Made by a program: the position numbers and the translations under genes
In this document: positions 47,736-57,209 of the stretch, in pieces
How the letters are laid out: every line of letters begins with the position of its first letter
Numbering within the stretch: the first letter of the stretch is position 1
The notes under the pieces: model-generated
What the model saw: the letters and a program-made list of their open reading frames with translations, nothing else
Databases searched by the model: none
Told to the model about the DNA's origin: nothing
Assembly (NCBI GenBank): GCA_016801845.1
Contig: CM028908.1
Coordinates: forward strand, 23,523,047-23,587,046
DNA: 64,000 nt
Reading direction: 5' to 3'
From: Polydactylus sextarius
Taxonomy: Eukaryota; Chordata; Actinopteri; Polynemidae

Positions 47736-47892
47736 CAGTTGTGCATGTGAGCATATGCCAGTGTGTTTGGCCTAGTGTGCAGCTGTGAATTGTATGTGTG
47801 CACATGAGTGTGTGTTCTGCACGTGAGAACTTAATATTCATTCATGTAATCTATAAGGTCAAATGTAAAAAATCTATAGGTATACAGTAGCT

Positions 47893-47963
<71 letters not shown>

Positions 47964-48563
47964 ATGCTGCAGCTGTGCGGTCATCCTTCACCACACAGAC
48001 TGTTGTCAAAGATGTTCATGCTGCTGTCAGAAGGTGAACTGGAGCCATTTGGTGCAGCACATATGGCAGCCCACTCGTAGCTGGATGCTAACGGCAACAT
48101 GCTACCACGGCAGAGCTCAACTGATGCCAGGTGGCAGGAGCTAACGGCAGCAGCAAACGAGGCAGAATGACATGAGGATTTGCACAAAGTCCACACAGAT
48201 GCCTGCAGTTTAAACTGCCCTGCTTTTCTAACGTCCTGCATCTTTTGTGGCGATAAAGTTTTCGTCATATAGAGCTGCACACTCAGCAACTTACATCTGA
48301 ATCCTGACGATTCTGTGTTGTAAACTATTTGGACACAAGGCCGCCTGCAGCAACTGACAATCAAATTAAGTCAATGAAAACACACAAAGTCCGACGTGAA
48401 GAGCAGGGCGGTTGTAAAAGTAAAAGTTACGTCTTGGTGTGTGTGTGTGTCCATCTGTCCTCCATACATCTTGCTGTCAAGCTGAAAGATCAACACTCTA
48501 AAATGTGTGTGAATTGAGATGCCATACCATAGGGCTGCAGACACACACACACACACACACACA
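47175..48563. repeat. Microsatellite-rich tract with a diverged duplication
   Basis: Holds several dinucleotide arrays: AC 47184-47198, alternating GT/AC 47303-47370, GT 47708-47735, GT 47894-47960 and AC 48541-48563. A segment near 47232-47300 (AGTAAAAGTTATG ... CATCTGTC ... CTTGCTGTCA) recurs diverged at 48419-48500 (AGTAAAAGTTACG ... CATCTGTC ... CTTGCTGTCA), about 1.19 kb apart in the same orientation. Confidence 0.7.
47894..47960. repeat. (GT)33 microsatellite
   Basis: Sixty-seven bases of uninterrupted GT, the longest GT array in the window. It yields a spurious Cys-Val frame. Confidence 0.97.
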
Positions 48564-50486
48564 TAGAGAAAGAGAGAGAAAGAAAAAAACAGTAAAAAAA
48601 AACATATTGAACCATGTTGACTTTTAGTTCAGTTTCTGCAAACCTTTTTTAATATTCTGCAGCAATATATTAATATTGTAGTATTAGTAGTAAATGCAAA
48701 GAACAGAGAAGAAATAGAAGTGTAAAGGGGGAAATATTCATACTCTCAATAGAAAGGTGCTAGTTGCTTGTAACCACGTCGGTTGCAAGCGACTAATGTC
48801 ATATGTCTCTGCTGTTTGCAGAGTTGAAACTACCTGTGTTTAAAGAACGACGCGTTATCTTCAAAACAAGCTGTCATAAAAACAGGTCAACAGCTTGAGC
48901 AGACTTGGAAATACATGTTCATTCTTGCATGGGGGCAAAGCCATAGGTCAATTTTCTTAACTTGCACTGTAAAAAGTGATGTACGATGTGAATGTCAGTA
49001 GATGAACAATTAGAATCAAGGTACCAGAGGGAAACGCATAAAATCAGTCACAGAAAACAATGAAATGAGCATCTTCAAATCAAGTAATGTGTTGAAAAGT
49101 CACATGACACAAAAGTCACACTGCTGCTGTGCACTCACTTGAAATGGCAGTTGATTATTGAGTCTAGTGTGTGGTGTACAGTTTGCACTCAGTACTTGGT
49201 TATTCGATGAAGATGAGGGACGATGTGCAGGAAAGATGCAAAGATAAAAAGAGGAAGTTGGAAAAAAGAGACATTTTTAGTGACAGTATAAAACAACAGG
49301 CTCATTTCACAACAGACTATAGAGACAACCAGTGATGGTGCTTATGGTAAAAACTGTAATTAGATCTGAAAATGATGTGTAATGATGAGGGAAATCTCAT
49401 CATCATCATCTCCAATGATCAGGATATTGTCATGTGAAACCTCTGCTGCTGTCAGATAAACAACAGAGGAGTTCAGACATTTCCCACTGCGGTGATGAAG
49501 ATGAGCTGCAGGAGGACGAGGTGTTAGTCTGGTCCAGTGTCAGGTTGTTTGATATTCAACAAACGCCTTTCATCTTCCACTGGAGACGAGTGAAGACAAG
49601 GAGGCTGATAGGGAGGGGTGTTAAATACACACTCAGACTTTAAAGAATTGAGGAGGAGGAGGAAGAGAGTGGAATTTAGTGGAATTTCTTTCCATTTTCT
49701 GTAAACAGCCCTGCAGCTAAACAACACAACAGTGGTCTGTGAAGCGTCCAGACTCCACAGAGCAGCTTCACACACATTCACATCAGGATTTTATCGCTCA
49801 CAACAATCACAATCCTACAAGCTGCAATGTGTGATTTGTCACACATTTTACCATAGTTATCGGTGACGCTAATGCTAAAGTCAGCAAAGAAAAAGTTAAC
49901 TGGTTTAAATATGCAGATTTTCTAGTTTCACTCAGTCTAATAGATCCTGTTTCTGTCATAAATTAAAAATAAATAAACAGATGGATTTAAACTTATTGAT
50001 CTGAGAGATTATTTCAGAAACGATCCAGTCAGGCAGGCTGGTGTCAGGACATCAAGTTAATTTTGAATTTCTGCTCTCAAACTGTATGTTATTTTTTAAT
50101 GTGTAAAGTAGATAGAAATCGATGATAGAAACTGTGTAAATGATGACGATGACTCTTCATTACAGCCTTAACTTTGATCCTTGGTATCATTTCATTCTTT
50201 CAATTTATAAACTGCATGTGATAAATTCTGATATGTCGTCATTCAGTTCAAATGTGACATATAGTTTATTTCAGGCATAACTGTTGAAGGTTTTCACACA
50301 TGCAGTTGAGCAATGACCACAGAGTTAAAAAAAAAAAATGCTCGGGGACTGTCCTGTTGACTGGGGACCTCCCCATAAACGAAGCCACGAGTTACTGTTT
50401 GTTCAAATGAAGAAGAATCGTATTATTTCATTGTGTGAAATCCAGATCGACCTGTTTAGAAGAGTTTTCTCTTCAACAAGAACGAA

Positions 50487-50487
<1 letters not shown>
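48564..50487. other. Unassigned non-coding DNA
   Basis: No gene supported; a (CAT)n patch near 49400 and an A run near 50330. Confidence 0.5.

Positions 50488-50517
<30 letters not shown>
50488..50517. repeat. (CTG)10 trinucleotide repeat
   Basis: Thirty bases of perfect CTG. The plus-strand frame 50338-50733 reads it as poly-Leu, but that frame continues into a CA array and shows no domain, so I do not treat it as coding. An AC patch (50619-50637) follows. Confidence 0.95.
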
Positions 50518-50519
<2 letters not shown>

Positions 50520-52619
50520 AATGTGTGAAGAAGCCGTTACCACTGACACACGACCCCCAACCTCACGATCCGTTATAGTGTGTAGTGTGTACTCACCCAG
50601 CCCACTTATGATTTCCTCACACACACACACACACACAAGAAACCCACTTTCAGTTCTGTATTTGAGTTCCCATCAACACATCGGGTCTTACAATAAAAGA
50701 GGTGGAGGAAGTGTGTATGTGTGTGTGTTTTAGGGGTTTGGGTGTAGGAGGAGGGGGGGTCTCTGTCGTATCTTGTGTGAGGTCGTGTCTTCCTCTTTTC
50801 TCTAAAGACTCTTGCCTTTTCTTCTAAGTCTATAAGAAGACAACTGGATCAAAACAGAAAAAAAACGTTAACACTTAAAACAACACAAACCGTTAACAAA
50901 ACAAACCTGTCAAAGCAATGATGCAGAAAAAAAATTTACAAGATAATTTCAAATATCTTTTTTAAAGACAAAGTGTCTTCAGCCAAGTTACAGCAGCTCA
51001 GCGAAGCACATTTAGCTCTGAGCAAACATTATGCTAACATCAGTATGTAAATGCTAGCATGGCAGGTAGGTGTGTTAACGTTCAAATATTTGCTAATGAA
51101 CGTTAAACTTCGTTAAGTACAGAAAGATGCAGTGTACATACAGTTTTATACGTCTTGGCGATGCAGCAGCATCATGTTTATGTGTATAACGTAACTCTAC
51201 TGGGTGATTTCATTGACTTTTTAACACATTAACTGTATTTATCCATCCATGTATGTATTCATCTGTGTTTCATTAGACATTAGTATTCAAAGGTACAATC
51301 ATGGTTTGGTGCACACACTTTCTTTTGGCCAAAGAAACAAAATGTAAATTAGCATTAGCAACAAAATTAGCAATCCATGACTTTAAAAACCTATGTTTTT
51401 TAAACCTATGTATGATCAAATGTCCACTGATTTGGTCTGATCTGAACTGTTAGCGTTAGCTACTGTTGTAATATTGTTACTGTAGTAATAGTAGAACTAG
51501 TAATAATGTAAACATTGCGGTACGCTTCCGTACAACTTTCATTTTTGTCTTCGTCATTCGAGTTAAATGAGAAACTATAATGTTACCAAACAGCAGAGTG
51601 TAATAACAGTGGAGGGTTTCTAAGTTCTTGTTTATCTGCAGATGAAACACATGTGTAGTGGTGTTATTTCTTCCACCTCTCTCTGAAAGTCTCTCAGGGG
51701 AAACTCAGAGTTAGTTGCAGTGATTAAAAAAACACTGATGTATTCTTTTGTTATGTACACAAACACTTTCACTACAAATGTCTTCCAATATAATGACAAC
51801 AATACACAGATGGATGGTTCAAAGAAATACCCCCACACCGAAAACATCCCACATAAAAGTTTAAATTAAACAAAAGCAAAACAGAAACACAGTAATCAAA
51901 CCTAACAGCAGCAGTCAGAGCTCGTCTTCTCTAGAACAACAACTTCTACCGTTAAAATGTTTCAATCTTCACATGTTTTATTTAAACTACAGCATCGTCT
52001 TCCAGCGAATCTGAGGAATCTACCTCCTCCTGAGAAATCACGTCTGTTAACATCTGACAACAGACTCACTTCTAAAAGCCGCGGTGGTCATGTAGACCAC
52101 TGATACTGTGTCTAGTGCTGCAGACTCTGCTGACGTTCTCTGTGTATGAGGAGGAAGGTAAACATCAGGCTGATTTTTAAATTGCATTATCAGTTTTTAT
52201 AGTCTGACGTCTGAAAATTTCAACAGACTCAGAAATATACTTCAAGTGCGTCAGACAACTTAGGCAATTCGATTTTCCTGGAACACAGCAAAAAGGGATA
52301 GATCCAGTTTGCTATTTTTTTTCCTTCTTCTTTTATTTTCTTGCAGATGAAACACAGGAAGTGCAACATATTTGATCCGCCAAACAGATACAACGTACAA
52401 ATGGTCTGTATCAATGCTGTCTAATATCAGATGTAAACTCAGAGCTAATCATTAGTGATCAGATCACATGGGACTCATGTCAATGTTCGATTATTGTTAT
52501 TATTAGTGACTATTACAAGTTTGTATTGTTGACTATTGTGATCAAGCGTATGGAGCATATACATCTGCTCCAGGTCTCATCTCTCTTTCCATCTTTATTC
52601 CCCATCTCTCTCTTCCTAC
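50518..52619. other. Unassigned non-coding DNA
   Basis: No gene supported. A G-rich patch at 50733-50759 has runs of 4, 3 and 7 G. Several GCTAGC/GCTAAC-type words near 51000-51120 and 51340-51470 but no defined element. Confidence 0.45.
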
Positions 52620-52716
52620 CTGTTAGAGATATAGTGTGTACTTAGTACTCCATGTGCACTTCCATGTGCACACTATGTACCTACTTCCATAGTGCATGAA
52701 TTTAGACAGGGTAGTG

Positions 52717-53143
52717 TTGTCTCAAATCGTTGTTTACTTACTGGAAATGTCAATCTCAACATTTTCTTCTTCTCTATTTTAATGGTGAATTGTCACTGGA
52801 CAGAACATTAATCATGGATTTGAACCGTGATCGTCTCCCACCAGATATCTGCCGGCTTGTTTTTAATTATAATCAATAATCAAAGTCTCACTAGTGCTGA
52901 TGTTTGCTTGTTTGGCTCCATGTTTCATGTGAGGTGGATATTACGCCGCCGCTGTCGTCGTCCCCCCTCTTCTGCCACGTAGCCAAGATGGCGTCACTGA
53001 GGGTGAGAAGTGTCTCAACTTTTACCTTAATGAGTGAAACCATCCGGGTATTAACAGTTACACTGTATTTTGCCATACTTGTCAGTGTAAACACACTTAT
53101 GCACTCAAAATAGTAGGAGTATGGAAGTATGTGAATTGAGATA
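52717..53143. mobile_element. Non-autonomous DNA transposon with TGTCTCAA-type ends
   Basis: Left end TTGTCTCAAATCGTTG then TTTACTTAC; reverse complement of right end TGTATCTCAATTCACATACT then TCCATACT. The inner words (CACTTATGCACTCAAAATAG, TAGGAGTATGGAAGTATG) are typical of a teleost MITE whose ends read TGTCTCAATTCACATACTTCC. Length about 427 bases. It contains AAGATGGCGTC at 52985. The 175-codon minus-strand frame across its right half has no recognisable domain. Related words just outside (52625-52690, CACTATGTACCTACTTCCAT) suggest a second, partial copy abutting it. Confidence 0.55.
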
Positions 53144-53214
53144 CATGGGGAGTCTCGACTGTCACTACAGTGCTTCTTGTTGAGGGTACTCTTGGGTCTT
53201 CTTCGTGATAAAAC

Positions 53215-53275
53215 CTCATTGTAAAAGTGCCTCGAGATAATGTATTTTGTGGTGTTGGTTTGTATAAAGCAGCTA
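53215..53275 (+). repeat. L2/Maui LINE tail fragment
   Basis: TGTAAAAGTGCCTCGAGATA then ATGTATTTTGTGGTG and TTGTATAAA follow the TAAAGTGCCTTGAGATAA...GGCGCTATATAAA end of the Maui-type element at 20935. Only the last 60 or so bases are present and they are diverged. Confidence 0.45.
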
Positions 53276-53476
53276 GACGAACTAAATAGAAGTAGTTCCT
53301 TCCCTGTCCAATCCTTACTCTGACAAGACAAATCAAAACATCTTCTGTCGAGACAGTCGTGGAAAAGTTTCACAACCTGTACTGAAGATAAGAGCTGCAG
53401 ACGTAGAAGAAACCACAAGTTGTTAACCAGCGATCACACCTACTAAATGAATTGAACAAAAATGCCAAGACAAAAC

Positions 53477-53479
<3 letters not shown>

Positions 53480-53507
<28 letters not shown>
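53480..53507. repeat. (GT)14 microsatellite
   Basis: Twenty-eight uninterrupted bases of GT. Confidence 0.93.
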
Positions 53508-55259
53508 TTAAAGTAAAAGGAGACTCCAATCAGGTCAGTCAGGAGCAGACGTGCACCAACAGGCCTCATCAGTCAGGATGAGCAGCTGCGTACGACAACC
53601 GTGAAATCAACGCTGCACAGAGAACAAACTCTTACTTTGTTTACATGTTTTGGATGATCAGGAGATGATTATCTTCCCACTTTGCCCCTGTCTTCACTAA
53701 ACTACGAACCAGAATAGAAAGTAAAAATCAATGGAGTATTTTCTGTTTTGACTGTATCTGTTATCGCGTCTGTAAGAGGAGGCGCTTCGAAAGTATCTGT
53801 GAAATTTGAGGTGGTCAGATAAAAGGGAACTCAGTAATTACCGCAGCAATTTGTTGCATTTTGGCTCTTGTCACATTTTATTGTTTTATTAGAGCCATGT
53901 TGTGTCCTTTCAGAGCCACTGTAGGTGATTTAGTTATAAAGCCCACAAACATTAAGGCTTTTACTATGGACAGTCATCAATCATTTGTCTGTTGTGTAAC
54001 AGCAAATTACAGAGATATAGAAAGTATTTGTTTTTGTTAAAATGCCACAAACGTTACAGGATGAACATTGATGTAAACAGGTTCAGTCGTTCTTCTTGGA
54101 GCTTTGATGACCACACATTTTCCCCAATTTGAGGACCAGTCCTTCACTTTTGCATTTCAGCAGTGAACGAGTTGTCAGGTCAAGGAGACTGATCTGAGAC
54201 CAGGACCAATATTTAGTTTTTACTGCCATTTTTTTTTTAAATGGCACTAATGTAGCATCTAGTCCATCAAATTTAAAGAAAAAGTTCACTTTGAAGATCC
54301 ATTTTGACCATTTTAGAAGAAAACGAGGACTCCAGTCCAACCTTCCACCAACGCTTGTGAATAAATCGTGCATTAAATCACATTTTCCTTTGATCATATT
54401 CAGGGAATTGAGCTAAAGAGTGAATCACTTACAGTTGGAATACTTAAAGGATTAGGTCAGTATAAAAGATCAGCAACTGGATCAGGAAATTAAAGTGTTT
54501 TTTTTTTTTTTTTTTTTTTTGGGGAGTGAATTACATTGATAATCGAAGGAGGACAGGAGATTTAAAAGTGATGACTGGATTATGCAGGAAGTTTCTCTTG
54601 TGTCTGAGTTGAGAAACCCTGAGGAGATCACTAAAAAATGCAGTGGGTGGAAAATGCTTCCAGATTCAGCAGCTAATCCCACTTTGTAACACTTTACTAC
54701 CCTGCATTTTTTCAGTCTTTGTTTTTCTGGAACACCCTGGAAGACCCCCCGCTGCTCTGATACAGTGTTCCCAGTTCAAATGAATGAGGAGCCTGAGGTT
54801 TTGTGCTGCAGAGCCATTGTTGAGGTTAATGGGCCTTTGGCTAGTGTGCTAATCAGATGTGAGCTGGGCCTCTTGCAAGTCGCTGGAGAAGTTGCACATT
54901 CCTTTTTCTTTCTCCTGCATTCAGAGAGTTAACTTTTTTGTTCTGTGTCGCTGAAATATTCCACCTGCATATTTCTTCTGTTTTCAGTTCACTTAGAGCG
55001 TTCAGGTGTTTGACAGCTGAGGTCGAGAGCAGAGTAAACAAAGCAATAAACAAACAGAGGCACGTGAAGGATGATGAAGTATGAGGACAGGTGAGATCAC
55101 CTCCACTCTGGAACGTTTACTTTCAACAGCAAACGCACAAGACTGTTCTTTAAAGGTTACAGCTCATAGTACTCGTTATTATCAGCAACTGACATGAATG
55201 AGCAAAACAAACACAGTGAGTGTGTCTGTCAAGACTACTGACTCCCAACTCTGATCATA
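53508..55259. other. Unassigned non-coding DNA
   Basis: No gene supported. A 23-base T run lies at 54498-54520. Confidence 0.5.
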
Positions 55260-55800
55260 TCACTTTTACTTTGATATGTTGATACAAGTAAAGTAAATGT
55301 TGTGTTTTCTCCAGCTCCAGTTCACTCTAAGTCGACCTGTGACTGTTTAGACCATCAACACCATGTTTGAGTGTTGATGGAGGCTCCATCTTAAAGGTGG
55401 ATGATGGAGAAACTTCAGCAATATCAATATCAAACACAAATGTAGTGAAAAAACAACAACTTTAGTTCTTTAGTTCAGACTCAGTACATTGTCTATGAAG
55501 ATTGTTGTAGGCGGATAAACTTCATAATATTCTTCTGTTTTTATTACATTTACTTGCACCTTTACCTTCATTACTTAAGTACATTTAATTATAGATTACT
55601 TGTCATACTTAAGTACAGTAAATACTAGATACTTTAAGACTTTTATTTGAGTATCATTTTAGTTGCTGACTTCTACCAAAGTGTTTTCATTTTAAATAGT
55701 ATTTGAGTTGAAGAAAGCTCAATGGATTTGACTGTTGAAGTTATCTGAAGTTATTTTTTGCTTGAGTATCTGTATTTGTACTGAAGTGTAACTTTCAGGT
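55260..55800 (-). mobile_element. hAT-like non-autonomous element, family B copy 2
   Basis: On the minus strand it is collinear with 19985-20870. Shared blocks include AAAAAATAACTT, TTTGGTAGAAGT, the 90-base AAGTCTTAAAGTATCTAGTA...GTACTTAAG block with few differences, CAATCTTCATAGACAATGT, GTTTCTCCATCATCCACC, AAGATGGAGCCTCCATCAA, GATGGTCTAAACAGTCACAG and GTGAACTGGAG. It lacks the 225-base interior segment of copy 1, has about 70 extra bases near 55685-55750, and has no 20 bp triplication. A LINE fragment abuts its right side. Confidence 0.75.
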
Positions 55801-55804
55801 ACAC

Positions 55805-55945
55805 TGAGGTAGACCCAGAGCATCTCATCTTGTTTGGCAACACATCAGGATCCTCCAGGAGGAGCTGGGGTGCGTCACCAGAGGGACGCCCAGACTGAGA
55901 TCTGACCCTAGATCCGTTTCTGACAATGGATGGCATGAGTCACCT
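55805..55945 (+). pseudogene. Rex/RTE-like LINE 3-prime end fragment
   Basis: GCAACACATCAGGATCCTCC followed by AGGAGGAGCTGG, GAGGGACGCCCAGACTGAGA and CCCTAGATCCGTTTCTGACA then ATGGATGGCATGA correspond to the last 140 bases of the LINE family also seen at 3225, 6778 and 33280, including an ATGGATGG tail. Frame is lost. Confidence 0.6.
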
Positions 55946-56521
55946 CATTGTGGGCTGCGTTGTAGCAGAACATGAAGCTCCGTGATTTGATATTCTCCCT
56001 GACATTTGGTTATAAGCTGTGCCACATTGTATATACTGATGATTCACATGGTAGCAGTTCATATAACCTCAAATGAAGACTCTTCTTTACTTTCACCTGC
56101 CCTGAGCTGTGTTGTGGTGATTCGCGTTGGTGAGTCAGACTCTTTATGCTCTGCAGGGATTCCCCCCCAACTCCACAGATTGAGCCGCTGTTGTTTCTTC
56201 TTTCAGGCGTGGCCTCACAGGCGGGTGTCAGGAAGGTGGCATTTATAAACCACTGTTGAGTATTATGAGTTATATAATAGCAGCCATCCAAGTGTCACTC
56301 CCTTTGTCTGCTCTGGTTTCACACACTCACTCATAGATTAAAGACGTTAAATTATTAATTATATTTAATTTGTCATCATGTATGTAATCATCCTCTTTGT
56401 CTGAGATCAGACAGATGTAGATCTGTTGAAACTTTTATTGGTAGTGTGAAAGAAAAACAGCCACCTGCAAACCACCTTGCAAGCCACCTACAAATATAAT
56501 CTCAGATAAAAAGGCATCTGA

Positions 56522-56523
<2 letters not shown>
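55946..56523. other. Unassigned non-coding DNA
   Basis: No gene supported; open frames on both strands at 56006-56291 overlap and have no domain. Confidence 0.5.

Positions 56524-56588
<65 letters not shown>
56524..56588. repeat. (AT)32 microsatellite
   Basis: Sixty-five bases of uninterrupted AT, self-complementary and able to extrude as a cruciform. The longest AT array in the window. Confidence 0.97.
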
Positions 56589-56590
<2 letters not shown>

Positions 56591-57180
56591 GAATACCTTT
56601 ACAACTTACAAAATCATTTAGTAACCTTGGTTACACACAGTGAATGTCTGCACATGCTGTAAAGGGGCCTGCAAGGTTTTACACAAGTGCTTGTCTGAAG
56701 GTCAGTGAGTTAAACTGGTTTTTAAATGATCTCCTTCAAGTTCAACACTGTGAATGTCTTTCAAGAGGCACAGACTGACTGTGACTGCTTTTTATCACCA
56801 TATTTGAAAAATGGTCACATTTTGTTCCTTTTCAAATTTCAAATCCAGTGAAAATAGTTTCTAGAAGATGTTAGTAATTGGTAGTTGGTAATGATGGTGA
56901 CGGTCACTGGCCAGAAGACTCCATCCATCGCCGTGTTTGTGAGAAAAGAGATTGTAATCTGATGTAAACTGAGCAGCTACTTCTTCTGTACAGACTGAAC
57001 GTTACAGTAACTGTGTCCAAATTCAACAGCTGTATCGGCTGGGCTCATCTACTGCCCTTGATTGAATTCATCCTAATTTTCCAGGTCGCAAAGTTTAGAA
57101 GAGTTAGGATCCTGAACAACCCAACTTATCCCAAGATTCATTGCATGGAGGTGATGTTTGTGATGTACAGTTAAAACTCA
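56589..57180. other. Unassigned non-coding DNA
   Basis: Holds at 56655-56675 a 21-base exact match to 40821-40841. Nothing else recognised. Confidence 0.5.
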
Positions 57181-57209
57181 GATCAACTAGGATCAACTAG
57201 ATCAACTAG
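57181..57209. repeat. 10 bp unit repeated three times
   Basis: GATCAACTAG occurs three times in succession (57181, 57191, 57200, the last overlapping by one base). Confidence 0.9.

Noticed and set aside
47896..48144. Frames with long Cys-Val runs
   Set aside because: They are translations of the GT microsatellite.
50338..50733. 131-codon frame with a poly-Leu run
   Set aside because: The Leu run is the CTG repeat and the following Thr-His run is the AC repeat; no domain or conserved signature.
52891..53418. 175-codon minus-strand frame
   Set aside because: It overlaps the inverted-repeat element and a LINE tail fragment and shows no recognisable motif.
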